From: Alistipes sp. | Lineage (GTDB): Bacteria > Bacteroidota > Bacteroidia > Bacteroidales > Rikenellaceae | Reading direction: 5' to 3' | Length of the DNA stretch: 64,000 nucleotides | NCBI GenBank assembly: GCA_017624955.1 | Contig: JAGAMA010000012.1 | Coordinates: 1 to 64,000 of the forward strand | Shown: in pieces, positions 1 to 9,464 of the stretch | Layout of the letters: the number at the start of each line of letters is the position of its first letter | Position numbering within the stretch: position 1 is the stretch's first letter | Translations under genes and position numbers: made by a program | Notes under the pieces: generated by a model | Seen by the model: the letters and a program-made list of their open reading frames with translations, nothing else | Told to the model about the DNA's origin: nothing | Database searches by the model: none

Positions 1-5
1 AAAAA

Positions 6-34
6 CTTTCAACTCTCAACTCTCAACTTTCAAC
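6..34. repeat. heptad tandem repeat after ssb
   Basis: Four degenerate copies of a 7-bp unit, (T/C)TCAAC(T), directly abut the ssb stop codon on its 3' side. The same heptad, on the opposite strand, occurs at the 3' end of the alkaline phosphatase gene near 32160. It is one of several short-period arrays in this window. Confidence 0.7.
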
Positions 35-513
35 TAGAACGGCAAATCGTCCGGGTCCTCCTGCGGAGCGGCGGGGGCTGCTACAGGCTGCTGGTACTGC
101 GGCTGGGCAGGCTGCGGAGCTGGTGCTGCAGGACGGGGAGCCGCCGTATAGGTGCCCGTATTATCCGACACCTGGCCACCCTCCGAACGACGACCCAGGA
201 GGTTCATCGTATCGGCCAAAACCTCGGTCGTATAGCGCTTGTTACCCTGCTGGTCGGTCCACTCGCGGGTGCGGAGGCGACCCTCGACATAGATCTGCGA
301 ACCCTTGCGCACATAGTTATCAACCACCTCGGCCAGACCGCGCCACAGCGTGATCGTGTGCCACTCGGTATGCTCCTTATTCTCGCCCGACTGGCGATCG
401 CGGAAACGCTCGGTCGTAGCCAGGCGCACACGGGCAACCTTCACGCCACCCTCCATGGCACGCACCTCGGGGTCCATGCCGACGTTACCGATCAGAATTA
501 CTTTATTTACCAT
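34..513 (-). CDS. ssb: single-stranded DNA-binding protein
   Basis: 159 aa. The N-terminal ~105 residues form the SSB OB-fold (start MVNKVILIGNVGMDPEVR, then EWHTITLWRGLAEVV and GSQIYVEGRLRTREW). A Pro/Gln/Ala-rich disordered linker follows, and the protein ends in the acidic tip EDPDDLPF, which in this family recruits replication and repair proteins. It coats ssDNA in replication, recombination and repair. It is the last gene of a minus-strand run lpxK-punA-ssb and starts 8 bp after punA. Its tail is a useful reference for the ...EECPF end of the ATPase at 44597-45775. Confidence 0.96.
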   Translation of the reverse strand: MVNKVILIGNVGMDPEVRAMEGGVKVARVRLATTERFRDRQSGENKEHTEWHTITLWRGLAEVVDNYVRKGSQIYVEGRLRTREWTDQQGNKRYTTEVLADTMNLLGRRSEGGQVSDNTGTYTAAPRPAAPAPQPAQPQYQQPVAAPAAPQEDPDDLPF

Positions 514-521
514 AACTTTCT

Positions 522-1331
522 TTATTTCAATTCCTTAATCATCGCTTTAAAGAGCGTCTCCATTCTTACGGCCGCCTTCTTACCCTGGCGCTGCACATCC
601 TCGTGGTCGCCGATCTCGTCCGAAAGGCCACAGTTCGTGATGACCGACACACCGAAGCAGGGAACGCCCATGTGGCGGGCCACGATTACCTCGGGCACGG
701 TGGACATACCGGCCGTATCGCCACCAATGGCTTTGAAGTAGCGGTACTCGGCCTGCGTCTCAAACGTGGGGCCTGTACCACCCACATAGACACCATACTG
801 CAGCTTGATACCCTCGCGCTCAGCAATCGCCGTAGCCTTGGCAATCAGCTCCTTATCGTAGCAGTTGTGCATATCGGGGAAGCGGGGACCCAACTCGGCG
901 AGGTTGGGGCCGATAAGCGGATTGGGCATCAGGTTGATATGGTCCGTGATGATCATCAGATCGCCCGTGCGGAACGAGGTGTTGATGCCACCCGAAGCGT
1001 TCGACACGAAGAGGTACTCGATACCCAGGAGCTTCATCACGCGCACCGGGAAGGTCACCTCGGTCATCTTGTAGCCCTCGTAGTAGTGGAAACGGCCCTG
1101 CATGGCCACCACCTTGCGACCCTCGATCGTACCAAAAATCATGCGTCCCTTGTGGCCCTCGACCGTCGAAACGGGGAAGCCGGGAATCTCCTTATAATCC
1201 AATACATAGGCGGCCTCGATCTTCTCGCCGAAGTCACCCAGACCCGTACCGAGGATGATACCCACCTCGGGGGTAAAATCGTTCGTTGCGGCCTTGATCC
1301 ACGCCGCGGTCTGCTTAATTGCTTCTAACAT
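522..1331 (-). CDS. punA: purine-nucleoside phosphorylase (trimeric, PNP family)
   Basis: 269 aa, the usual length for the trimeric class. It catalyses phosphorolysis of inosine and guanosine (nucleosides and deoxynucleosides) to base plus (deoxy)ribose-1-phosphate for purine salvage in the cytoplasm. Visible motifs are the phosphate-binding [11 protein letters not shown] near residue 25, [11 protein letters not shown] near 77, SNASGGIN near 110 and the base-site segment GTGPTFET near 187. The start overlaps the 3' end of lpxK by 17 bp, so translation is probably coupled. The subclass (guanosine/inosine-specific) is inferred from the GTGPTFET and N-rich C-terminal motifs. Confidence 0.93.
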   Translation of the reverse strand: MLEAIKQTAAWIKAATNDFTPEVGIILGTGLGDFGEKIEAAYVLDYKEIPGFPVSTVEGHKGRMIFGTIEGRKVVAMQGRFHYYEGYKMTEVTFPVRVMKLLGIEYLFVSNASGGINTSFRTGDLMIITDHINLMPNPLIGPNLAELGPRFPDMHNCYDKELIAKATAIAEREGIKLQYGVYVGGTGPTFETQAEYRYFKAIGGDTAGMSTVPEVIVARHMGVPCFGVSVITNCGLSDEIGDHEDVQRQGKKAAVRMETLFKAMIKELK

Positions 1332-2358
1332 CTTCTTCTATTTTTTGCAGAAAATCCGTTGCCGAATCTTCGATAAAGGTAATGTCGATCGGGAGGAAAT
1401 AGAGGCTGCGGCGCACCAGAGCCGGAATCTTGTCCGGACGACCCATCTTCACGGCATCCTTCTCCGTGGTGACGATCACCGCCCCCGGGTGCTGTTTCAA
1501 AAGCTCCTCGAGGTACAACATATCGCGCACACGGTACACATGGTGATCCTTCAGTGTCACCTCCTCAACCACCTGATAGCGTTCACGCAAGGTCGTGAGG
1601 AAGGGCTTCGGGTTACCGATGCCCGAGAGGGCAATCACCTTGCCGCGCTGCTTGAGCGGCGCCACATCGCCCTCCTGGCGGAAGATCGGCTGGGGCGAGA
1701 AGGTCTCAAAGCGGGTAAAGTAGATGCGCTGGTAGGCATACTTGATGAGCACCTTGCGCAGGATGCGTCGATCGATCGGCGCCATCTTCTCGGGGCACTT
1801 CGTCACCACGAAATAGTTGGCGCGGTAGAGCTGTTCGGGATTATCGCGCAGCGTACCGGCCGGCAACATGCGGTCGTTCTGGATCGGGCGGGTCGAATCT
1901 ACCATCAGCACATTGATCTTCGGACGCACATAGCGGTGCTGGAAGCCGTCATCCATCACAATCAGATTCACCTCGGGGTGCTCCTCGCGGATGCGGCGGA
2001 TACCCTCCACACGCTTCTCGCACACGACAACGGTCGTATTGGGGAATTTGCGCTTGATCTGCAACGGTTCGTCCCCCACATCGCGGTAGTGAGCATCGAC
2101 CGTCACCTCGCGGTAGCCCTTCGTTCGTCGGCCGTAACCACGCGAAAGCAGCGCTACGCAGTACTTGCGACTCAGGTAGGTAATGAGCATTTCGGCCATC
2201 GGGGTTTTACCCGTGCCGCCGACGGTAATGTTACCGATGCAGACAATCGGGATGTCGAACTCCTCACTCTTGAGCACACCCCAGTCGAAGAGGCGGTGAC
2301 GGAAGTTCACAGCCATCGAATAGAGCCACGAGAGGGGTATGTAGAGCAAATCGCGCAT
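1315..2358 (-). CDS. lpxK: tetraacyldisaccharide 4'-kinase (lipid A synthesis)
   Basis: 347 aa. It phosphorylates the 4' position of the tetraacyldisaccharide-1-phosphate precursor of lipid A at the inner membrane. The start [14 protein letters not shown] provides a hydrophobic membrane anchor. The characteristic Walker A, VGGTGKTP, sits at residues 46-53, followed by LLSRGYGR and later [12 protein letters not shown]. It heads the lpxK-punA-ssb run, with a good promoter 34 bp upstream. Its presence argues for a lipid A-bearing outer membrane. Confidence 0.95.
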   Translation of the reverse strand: MRDLLYIPLSWLYSMAVNFRHRLFDWGVLKSEEFDIPIVCIGNITVGGTGKTPMAEMLITYLSRKYCVALLSRGYGRRTKGYREVTVDAHYRDVGDEPLQIKRKFPNTTVVVCEKRVEGIRRIREEHPEVNLIVMDDGFQHRYVRPKINVLMVDSTRPIQNDRMLPAGTLRDNPEQLYRANYFVVTKCPEKMAPIDRRILRKVLIKYAYQRIYFTRFETFSPQPIFRQEGDVAPLKQRGKVIALSGIGNPKPFLTTLRERYQVVEEVTLKDHHVYRVRDMLYLEELLKQHPGAVIVTTEKDAVKMGRPDKIPALVRRSLYFLPIDITFIEDSATDFLQKIEEDVRSN

Positions 2359-2391
2359 CGGCCTAAAGTCGGTATAATTACACTATATTTT

Positions 2392-2423
2392 CAAAGATAG
2401 GCATTTTTTTTTGAACCGACAAA
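2392..2423 (-). promoter_or_regulatory. Bacteroidota promoter for lpxK-punA-ssb
   Basis: On the minus strand TATCTTTG (2392-2399) is preceded by TTTG (2420-2423) with a 20-bp spacer, matching the TTTG-N19-21-TAnnTTTG consensus of the primary Bacteroidota sigma factor. Confidence 0.75.
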
Positions 2424-2494
2424 CAAAAAGCACCTTTTCTCTTTTTTTCGGGTATTCTACCCGAATATATATACTTTTTCTTGCGAAATTGTGT

Positions 2495-2502
2495 TATCTT
2501 TA
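2495..2502 (+). promoter_or_regulatory. -7 box for M23 lipoprotein gene
   Basis: TATCTTTA, 25 bp before the ATG at 2528. A -33 element is not obvious. Its position supports 2528 rather than the upstream in-frame ATG at 2411 as the start. Confidence 0.55.
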
Positions 2503-2527
2503 CCCCACAAAACATAAAACACGAACC

Positions 2528-3844
2528 ATGTATCGCCATTTGACCTATATCAAGACCCTAGCCACGGCTCTCTTGCTCGTGGCACTGACCGCCTGCTCGG
2601 GCTCGAAAAACGAAGCCTCGGAGGAGGCTGTCGAAGCACCGAAGGACATCCGCTACGGCATTGATGCCGACCTCTACCGCCTCGAGACGGGCGAGGTGCA
2701 GGAGGGCGAAACGGTAGGTCGGATTTTGAACGGATTCGGTGTCTCGGCCCGCCTGATCGACAAGCTGGACAAGGCATCGAAGGAGGCCTTCCCGCTGCGC
2801 AACATCCGCCCGGGCCACAAGTACACCGCCTTCATCCACGAGGATTCGCTCTATGCGCCCCACCTGGATTACCTGGCCTACGAGAAGAGCGTTTCGGAGT
2901 ATGTCGTCTTTGGCTTTGTGGGCGACTCGGTGACGATCACCAAGGGCGAGAAGCCGACCACGGTACGCCGCACGAAGAAGAGCGCCGTGATCGAAAGTTC
3001 GCTTTGGGGCGCGATCATGGAGGCCGACCTGCCCTACGCCCTGGCTGCCGAGCTGGAGGATATCTACCAGTGGACGGTCGATTTCTTCGGCATTCAGGCA
3101 GGGGACGACTTCACGGTGATCTACGACGAGAAATTCATCGACGACACGGTCTCGATCGGCATCGGCCGCGTGTGGGGTGCCAAGTTCAACCACGCCGGCA
3201 AGACACGCTACGCCATTCCCTTCCGCCAGGGCGACAAGCTCCAATATTGGGAGGCCGACGGTGGTTCGCTGCGCAAGAATATCCTGAAAGCACCGCTGAA
3301 GTTCTCGCGCATCTCGTCCGGCTTCTCCTACTCGCGCCTGCACCCCGTGCACAAGGTGCGCCGACCCCACACGGGCGTGGATTATGCCGCGCCGTCGGGT
3401 ACGCCCGTACGCGCCGTGGCGGATGGCGTAGTAACCTTCCGCGGCTGGGGCGGTGGCGGCGGTAACACGATCAAAATCAAGCATGCCGGCAACCTCATGA
3501 CGGGTTATCTGCACCTGCGCGGCTTCGCCAAAGGAATCGTGGTGGGTGCGCGTGTCACGCAGGGCCAGCTGATCGGCTACGTCGGTTCGACGGGCACATC
3601 GACCGGCCCGCACCTCGACTACCGCATCTGGAAGAACGGCACACCGATCAACCCGCTCAAGGTACCGCAGGAGCCTACCGAGCCGATCAACGAGAAGAAC
3701 CGCGCCAAATTCGAGTTTGTGCGCGACCGCATCATTGCCGAGCTTGAGGGCGAGGTGAAGCCCGAGGAGATCATCACGCAGGTCGATTCGATCGTGCTGC
3801 CCGAGCCGATTCCGACCGATTCACTCACCCAAAAAGCCCAATAA
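2528..3844 (+). CDS. M23-family (LytM) peptidase lipoprotein
   Basis: 438 aa from the chosen start; an in-frame ATG 39 codons upstream lies before the promoter box. The signal peptide has a lipobox LTAC (Cys23), so an exported lipoprotein is expected. The middle region (residues ~60-250) resembles the LysM/OapA-like N-terminal parts of periplasmic M23 endopeptidases. The C-terminal ~110 residues are the LytM fold: HTGVDYAAPSGTPV supplies the HxxxD metal ligands near residue 281, YLHL the catalytic His, and GPHLDYRIW the last motif near 362. In that motif the usual HxH second His is Asp (HLD). Likely role is cleavage of peptidoglycan cross-bridges during growth. ispD follows 3 bp after its stop. 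Confidence 0.88.
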   Translation: MYRHLTYIKTLATALLLVALTACSGSKNEASEEAVEAPKDIRYGIDADLYRLETGEVQEGETVGRILNGFGVSARLIDKLDKASKEAFPLRNIRPGHKYTAFIHEDSLYAPHLDYLAYEKSVSEYVVFGFVGDSVTITKGEKPTTVRRTKKSAVIESSLWGAIMEADLPYALAAELEDIYQWTVDFFGIQAGDDFTVIYDEKFIDDTVSIGIGRVWGAKFNHAGKTRYAIPFRQGDKLQYWEADGGSLRKNILKAPLKFSRISSGFSYSRLHPVHKVRRPHTGVDYAAPSGTPVRAVADGVVTFRGWGGGGGNTIKIKHAGNLMTGYLHLRGFAKGIVVGARVTQGQLIGYVGSTGTSTGPHLDYRIWKNGTPINPLKVPQEPTEPINEKNRAKFEFVRDRIIAELEGEVKPEEIITQVDSIVLPEPIPTDSLTQKAQ

Positions 3845-3847
3845 AAG

Positions 3848-4540
3848 ATGAAACGCACGGCTGTCATTATCGTTGCCGGAGGGGGTGGCAAGCGCATGGG
3901 AGGTTCGCTGCCCAAGCAGTTCATGGTGCTCGGCGATCGCCCGATCCTGGCCCACACGATCAACCGCTTTCACGCAGCACTGCCCACGGCACAACTTATC
4001 GTCGTGCTGCCCGAGGAGCATATCCCCTTCTGGGAGAATCTTCGGGCACGTTTCGAGGTGGCTCGTCACCAGGTGGTGGCGGGTGGTGCGGAGCGTTTCC
4101 ACTCGGTGAAGAACGGCTTGCAGGCCGTGGGCTATGAGGTGGAGCTGGTCGCCGTGCAGGATGGTGTGCGCCCGCTTATCAGTCGGGAGCTGATTCTGCG
4201 CACGGCTGAGGCTGCCGACACCTACGGAGCTGCCGTGCCCGTTGTCGAGGCGGTCGATTCGTACCGTCGGGTGGAGGGCGAAAGTTCCCACATCATCGAC
4301 CGCGCGCCGCTGCGCATCGTACAGACACCGCAATTCTTCCGCCGTGCACTGCTCGACGAGGCCTACGAGGCGGAGTTTTCGCCCCGCTTTACGGACGATG
4401 CCTCGGTCGTGGAGGCGATGGGCGAAACGGTACACCTCGTCGTAGGCGAACGAAAGAACCTCAAAATCACCACGCGCGAAGACCTCATCATCGCCCAAGC
4501 ACTGCTCGATGCCGAGGAGGCGGCGCAAGAGGCCGAATAA
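3848..4540 (+). CDS. ispD: 2-C-methyl-D-erythritol 4-phosphate cytidylyltransferase
   Basis: 230 aa, standard length. It transfers CMP from CTP to MEP in the non-mevalonate isoprenoid pathway. The nucleotide-binding signature GGGGKRMGGSLPKQF is at residues 11-25. VQDGVRPLISR (near 98), VVEAVDSYRRV and TPQFFR match the family; TDDASVVEA near 180 is the conserved metal and substrate segment. It follows the M23 gene by 3 bp and precedes a membrane protein gene by 9 bp, so the three are probably cotranscribed. Confidence 0.95.
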   Translation: MKRTAVIIVAGGGGKRMGGSLPKQFMVLGDRPILAHTINRFHAALPTAQLIVVLPEEHIPFWENLRARFEVARHQVVAGGAERFHSVKNGLQAVGYEVELVAVQDGVRPLISRELILRTAEAADTYGAAVPVVEAVDSYRRVEGESSHIIDRAPLRIVQTPQFFRRALLDEAYEAEFSPRFTDDASVVEAMGETVHLVVGERKNLKITTREDLIIAQALLDAEEAAQEAE

Positions 4541-4549
4541 TCCCACGCT

Positions 4550-5056
4550 ATGACACACATCTATAAATACCGCATCGACCGTCGCACCTGGTACTGGACC
4601 CTGCTCTATGTGGTGGTCTACATCGGGCTGGGTATCGGGCTCTACCTCCTCTACGAAGGGGGTTACTTCTCGGCCTGGTTTGCCACCTCGATCGGTGCGT
4701 TGCTGATTCTGATGGCCCTCTCGATTCCGCGCAAGCTGATCCTCACGGAGGAGAAATTGGAGGTGCGTTGTCTGCTGGATATGACCGAGCTTCCGCGCGC
4801 AGAGATCGCCTCCGTAAGGCGCATCGAGCAGGAGGAGATGCGCTACATCTTCCCCCTCTTCGGCGGATGCGGATTCTTCGGCTACTACGGCCACTTCCTT
4901 GACCTTCGTCACTTCGAGCGCCTGACGATCTACGCCTCCGAGTGGCGCAACATGATCGAGATCAACACGATCTATGAGGAGCGCTTCTGGCTCTCGTGCG
5001 ACAAGGCCGAGGAGCTGATCTCGCTCCTGAGCGAGGAGCCTCAACCGCAAGCTTAA
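4550..5056 (+). CDS. two-helix membrane protein with PH-like domain
   Basis: 168 aa. Two hydrophobic segments (about residues 14-33 and 43-60) are followed by a soluble part beginning RKLILTEEKLEVR. That pattern is the usual layout of bacterial PH-domain (bPH-type) membrane proteins: strand-rich domain with SVRRIE, GYYGHF and a closing helix EELISLLSE. No catalytic motif is visible. Function unknown; it sits in the M23-ispD run, which suggests only general envelope context. Confidence 0.7.
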   Translation: MTHIYKYRIDRRTWYWTLLYVVVYIGLGIGLYLLYEGGYFSAWFATSIGALLILMALSIPRKLILTEEKLEVRCLLDMTELPRAEIASVRRIEQEEMRYIFPLFGGCGFFGYYGHFLDLRHFERLTIYASEWRNMIEINTIYEERFWLSCDKAEELISLLSEEPQPQA

Positions 5057-5071
5057 CTACACCGCTATACC

Positions 5072-7189
5072 ATGAAACATCTACTGCTTACACTCGCCCT
5101 TTTCGGCACGACGCTTCTATCGGCTCAAGAGCTGGTCTATCAAGATTCGGAGGGGGTGATCCGCTACACGGCCGACAAGAGCGAGGTGGCCGTCTTTGGT
5201 GCGAACTACTGCCTCCCGTCGGCCTCGGATTACCGTGCCGCGGACAAGGTAGCTCCCACCCTGACCGAGAAGAAACGGCTGATCGATATCGACATGGCGC
5301 ACTTTGCCCGCATGGGTTTCCGCGCCCTGCGCCTCTCGTTCTGGGGCGACTGGGAGAACTCGGACAAGGCCGGTAACCTGGTCGATAACGAGCACCTCGA
5401 CCTGCTGGATTACCTCATTTGGCGCGCCTCGGAGCGAGGAATCCTGATGCTCTTCTCGCCCACGGTAGCTCACGCCGCCTGGTGGCCCGACGGAGATCGC
5501 AACCTCGACGGCTTCACGGCGCACTATGGCAAAGAGTCGCTCACCTTCGACAAGGAGGCCATCCGCGCCCAGCAGAACTACATGACGCAATTCCTCAACT
5601 ACCGCAACCGCTACACGGGACACCGCTACAAGGAGGAGCCGCACATCATTGCCGTCGAGATCCTCAACGAGCCGGCGCGTGTCATGGGGCGCAACGACGA
5701 GCTGCGCCGCTACATCAACACGATGACCGAGACGATTCGCGCCACGGGTTGCCGCAAGATCGTCGCCTACAACATCTCGGAGAACTTCTACATGGCTCCT
5801 GCCCTCCGCAACTCGAAGGCCCAATGTGCCACCTACGGCTGGTATCCTACGCAGCTCAACCACGGCGAGACGCTCAAGGGCAACTTCCTGCCCTATGTCA
5901 ATGACTATACACCGATGAAAACGGTCGATATCGGCCCGCGCTCGAAGATGGTCTATGAGTTCGATGCACCCGATTTGACCTGCTCCTACATGTACCCTGC
6001 CCAGGTGCGCGAGTTCCGCGAGGGAGGGGTGCAGTGGGCCGCCATGTTCTCCTACGACATGATCGGTACCGCGCCCTGGAATCTGGGGTGGCAGACCCAC
6101 CTGCTGAATATGGTCTATACCCCGAAGAAGGCCGTATCGGCCATGATTGCCGTCAAGGCGATGGAGGCCCTGCCGCGTGGCAAGGATTGGGGCGTGTATC
6201 CCGCCAACTCGCAGTTCGGCCCCGTGACGGTGGATTGGAAAGCGGATCGCAGCACCTACTACGACGGAGTGACATTGCTCTACACGAACTCGCTGCCGAA
6301 GGAGTTTGAGCTCAATAGCTCGACCCTGCGCCACATTGCCGGGGTCGGTTCGTCGGCACTCGTCGCGTGTGAGGGGAATCGCATCTACTTTCTCGATCGC
6401 AAGGCCGAGGAGGAGTGGGATTTGGAGCTCTACCCCACCATTCACCAGGTGGATGACCCCTTCAAGTGGCCGAGCCTCGACCGCCGTGTCTTTACGCTCG
6501 ATGCGGGGGCTTACCGCTTTGTCTGCACCCTGCCGGGTCTTCAAATCGACAAGGAGCTTGCGCCGGGTCGCTACCGCCTTTCGAAGCGCGGTGTAGAGCG
6601 CATCGGCGAGGTGGTCTATAGCGTATCACATGAGCGCATCTTCGACCCCAAGCGCGACTACCCCACGCTGCTCTTTACGCGTGGCGGATTCTTCAGCCCC
6701 TCGTTCGACAGCCGTCCCTCGGAGGCGGGCAACCTGAAGCTCTACACCGAGGATCTAAGCGAGAAGGAGGAGTATTGGTTCCCGGCCGACATCACGGCAC
6801 AGCACTACATCGGCGATCGCCTGAAGCCAGGCGCAAAGCCCCGCTCGATCCTGTTGCGCGTGCGTGCTTTAACGCCCTCGACGGAGCGCATGCGGTTGCT
6901 CCTAAGCGAGGATGACTTCGCCTCGTGGGGTGTCACCGTAGCCATCAAGGAGGAGTGGCAGACGATCGAGATTCCGACGACGGCCTTCCGCAAAGATCGT
7001 ACACCGCAACTGCCGCAGGATTGGCCGGGCATCAGCCCCTACTACCGTCCCGACTTTGGCGGTCGTGGCACGGAGGTCGATTGGGCGGCCGTGGAGAACA
7101 TCTACTTCTCGCTCCGAGGCAACGACTTCTCGGATCGAGGCACGACCCCGAAGGGGATCGAGGTGGAGCGTGTCGAGCTGCGCTACTAA
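5072..7189 (+). CDS. secreted GH5-like (beta/alpha)8 glycoside hydrolase
   Basis: 705 aa with a signal peptide (MKHLLLTLALFGTTLLSAQ). Residues ~40-370 read as a clan GH-A TIM barrel: MGFRALRLSFWGDWE on an early strand, AVEILNEP with the probable acid/base Glu200, and MVYEFDAP with the probable nucleophile Glu296. The C-terminal ~300 residues are beta-rich and may be an accessory or carbohydrate-binding domain. Family assignment (GH5 or a close GH-A relative) is from these motifs; the substrate is not readable. It is convergent with a GH3 gene, and a GH31 gene lies beyond, so plant beta-glucans or hemicelluloses are plausible targets. Confidence 0.75.
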   Translation: MKHLLLTLALFGTTLLSAQELVYQDSEGVIRYTADKSEVAVFGANYCLPSASDYRAADKVAPTLTEKKRLIDIDMAHFARMGFRALRLSFWGDWENSDKAGNLVDNEHLDLLDYLIWRASERGILMLFSPTVAHAAWWPDGDRNLDGFTAHYGKESLTFDKEAIRAQQNYMTQFLNYRNRYTGHRYKEEPHIIAVEILNEPARVMGRNDELRRYINTMTETIRATGCRKIVAYNISENFYMAPALRNSKAQCATYGWYPTQLNHGETLKGNFLPYVNDYTPMKTVDIGPRSKMVYEFDAPDLTCSYMYPAQVREFREGGVQWAAMFSYDMIGTAPWNLGWQTHLLNMVYTPKKAVSAMIAVKAMEALPRGKDWGVYPANSQFGPVTVDWKADRSTYYDGVTLLYTNSLPKEFELNSSTLRHIAGVGSSALVACEGNRIYFLDRKAEEEWDLELYPTIHQVDDPFKWPSLDRRVFTLDAGAYRFVCTLPGLQIDKELAPGRYRLSKRGVERIGEVVYSVSHERIFDPKRDYPTLLFTRGGFFSPSFDSRPSEAGNLKLYTEDLSEKEEYWFPADITAQHYIGDRLKPGAKPRSILLRVRALTPSTERMRLLLSEDDFASWGVTVAIKEEWQTIEIPTTAFRKDRTPQLPQDWPGISPYYRPDFGGRGTEVDWAAVENIYFSLRGNDFSDRGTTPKGIEVERVELRY

Positions 7190-7200
7190 ACCGATACGAA

Positions 7201-7228
7201 AGAGGGCGACCCATTGGGGCCGCCCTCT
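7201..7228. terminator. bidirectional terminator between GH5 and GH3 genes
   Basis: AGAGGGCG (7201-7208) pairs with CGCCCTCT (7221-7228), with a T-rich tail on the plus side. It lies between convergent genes. Confidence 0.7.
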
Positions 7229-7247
7229 TTGTAGCTATACGGAGCAG

Positions 7248-9452
7248 TTATCGAACCGTGATCGTGAGTTTCGATGCAGCCTCCGAAGAGTTACCGACAT
7301 AGAGGTCGTAATCGCCCTTTTCGATCTGCCAACTGTGGCTCGTCTCGTCCCAGTAGGCCAGCTCCTCGACTGCGAACGAAAGCTCCACGCGCTTCGTCTC
7401 GCCGGCCTGCAGGGCGACCTTCTCGAAGGTCTTCAGCTCACGCGGAGCGCGCACCACGGCGCTCTCCGGTTTCGAGGCGTAGAGCTGTACCACCTCTTTA
7501 CCGGCCACCGCACCGCTATTGGTGAGCTCCACGCTGACCGTGATGCGATCCTTCAGGCCGTAGCTTTGTCTCTTTGTCGTGGGTTCGCCCAATTCAAAGG
7601 TGGTGTACGAAAGGCCGTAGCCGAAGGGATAGGCCGGTTTGATGCCCTTGGCCTGCAACCAGCGATAGCCGACCAAGATATCCTCCTTGTAGTAGCACTC
7701 GTCATCGACACCCGGGTAGCACGATGCATCAAAGGCGTGCGCACCGCAATCCTCCAGGCGGGCATAGAACGAGAAGGGCAATTTGCCACTCGGATTTACC
7801 GCACCGCTTACGACATCGACCAGCGCATGGCCCGCCTCCGAGCCACCATACCAACCCTGCACAATCGCACGCGGAAGATGGCTCCACTGCGTTTCGACGG
7901 CATTGCCCGAGATCAACACCACAACCACATTCGGATTGACGGCCGCCAGCTCACGGATCAGCTCCTCCTGACCGAAAGGCAGGGCGTAGGTTTGTCTGTC
8001 GCCATCCTCGCAGTCCTGCTGATGGCTCTTATTCAGACCACCCACAAAGAGCACCACATCGGCTCGGGCGGCCACCTCCAGCGCCTCCTTTTTCAGCTCC
8101 TCGGCATCGTAGGGCGAGGGATTCACGCGACCATACGACGAAGGGCCGCTGCCATAGCCCATGGCGTAGCTCACCTGCTCCGCACCGTAGGCCTCCACCA
8201 TCGCCTCCAGGGGCGACACCTCGCGCCAGGGCTTCAGCTCCGACGAGCCTCCTGCCTTGCACATCGAGCGCGTGGCGTTCTCGCCAATGACGGCGATGCG
8301 CTTCTTATCGGCAGGTTTGAGGGGCAGGATGCCGTCATTCTTCAGCAGCACGATACCCTCGCGCGCCACCTCACGCGCCACGGCGGCATGCTCCTCGGTG
8401 GCAAACGAACCCCACGGGCGATCCTTCGACATCACGGTACGGAAAATCAGGCGCAGGACACGGCGCGCCTTGTCGTCGAGCTTCTCCATCGACACCTCGC
8501 CACGCTTCAGGGCATCGAGGTACGGAAGGGCAAGGTGGTAGTTGTCGTAGTGGTTTTTGGTCGAGTAGGTCAAGCCGTCCGAGCCTGTACCCATCTCGAT
8601 ATCGAGGCCATACTCAGCCGCCTCGTAGGTATCGTGCGCACCACCCCAATCGGAGATAAAAGCGCCATCGAAGCCCCACTCCTCTTTCAGAATCCGATTC
8701 ACCAGCACCTCGTTATGGCAACCATGCTGCCCCAGGTAGCGGTTATAGGAACCCATAAACGACCACGCCCCAGCATCGACCGCCGCTTTGAAGGCCGGCA
8801 GGTAGATCTCGCGCAGGGCGCGCTCCGAAAGATTCGCATTGACCCGCATGCGGCGTGTCTCCTGGTTGTTCAGGGCGTAGTGCTTGACGCAGGTGGCGAT
8901 GCCGCTCTGCTGTGCCGCCTCGATGTAGGGGGCAACCATCACCGAAGCGAGTTTCGGGTCTTCGCCCATATACTCGAAGTTGCGTCCATTGAGCGGTGTG
9001 CGGTAGATATTGACACCCGGGCCGAGCAAGACATCCTTCTTGCGGAAGCGTGCCTCCTCGCCAACGGCCTTACCAAAGAGGGCCGACATCGCGGGATTCC
9101 AGGTCGCCGCCAGGCAGGTCAAGGCCGGAAAGGCGGTGCAGGAGTCGTTGCCCCATCCGGCATAGTCCCAGCTATCCCACTCGATCTCGGCACGCACACC
9201 ATGCGGGCCGTCGCTCATCCACACCTCGGGGATACCGAGGCGCGGTACACCTTTGATCGAGAATTTCGATTGGGCGTGACAAAGCGCCACCTTCTCCTCG
9301 ATCGTAAGGCGGCTCAAGGCATCCTCCACGCGCTCCTCGATCGAGGCATTGGCATCGAGGTAGATCGGATCGGTCGCTTGCGGGGCGCAGCAGCTACCTG
9401 CCCCAACGAGCAGTGCCACAAGGGCCATCCAACGGCAAAAAAGATTCTTCAT
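7248..9452 (-). CDS. GH3 beta-glycosidase (beta-glucosidase/xylosidase type)
   Basis: 734 aa. Lipoprotein-type leader ending GAGSCC. The GH3 barrel covers residues ~35-330: MSDGPHGVR at 79-87, KHYALNNQE at 190-198, and FISDWGGAHD with the catalytic nucleophile Asp268. The alpha/beta sandwich (GIVLLKNDGILPLKPADKKRIAVIGENA) and a C-terminal fibronectin-III-like domain complete the three-domain layout. It hydrolyses terminal beta-linked glucose or xylose from oligosaccharides, probably in the periplasm. It begins 12 bp after the GH31 gene and is therefore likely its operon partner. Substrate is inferred from that pairing, not seen. Confidence 0.9.
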   Translation of the reverse strand: MKNLFCRWMALVALLVGAGSCCAPQATDPIYLDANASIEERVEDALSRLTIEEKVALCHAQSKFSIKGVPRLGIPEVWMSDGPHGVRAEIEWDSWDYAGWGNDSCTAFPALTCLAATWNPAMSALFGKAVGEEARFRKKDVLLGPGVNIYRTPLNGRNFEYMGEDPKLASVMVAPYIEAAQQSGIATCVKHYALNNQETRRMRVNANLSERALREIYLPAFKAAVDAGAWSFMGSYNRYLGQHGCHNEVLVNRILKEEWGFDGAFISDWGGAHDTYEAAEYGLDIEMGTGSDGLTYSTKNHYDNYHLALPYLDALKRGEVSMEKLDDKARRVLRLIFRTVMSKDRPWGSFATEEHAAVAREVAREGIVLLKNDGILPLKPADKKRIAVIGENATRSMCKAGGSSELKPWREVSPLEAMVEAYGAEQVSYAMGYGSGPSSYGRVNPSPYDAEELKKEALEVAARADVVLFVGGLNKSHQQDCEDGDRQTYALPFGQEELIRELAAVNPNVVVVLISGNAVETQWSHLPRAIVQGWYGGSEAGHALVDVVSGAVNPSGKLPFSFYARLEDCGAHAFDASCYPGVDDECYYKEDILVGYRWLQAKGIKPAYPFGYGLSYTTFELGEPTTKRQSYGLKDRITVSVELTNSGAVAGKEVVQLYASKPESAVVRAPRELKTFEKVALQAGETKRVELSFAVEELAYWDETSHSWQIEKGDYDLYVGNSSEAASKLTITVR

Positions 9453-9464
9453 AGTTTCTCGGTT

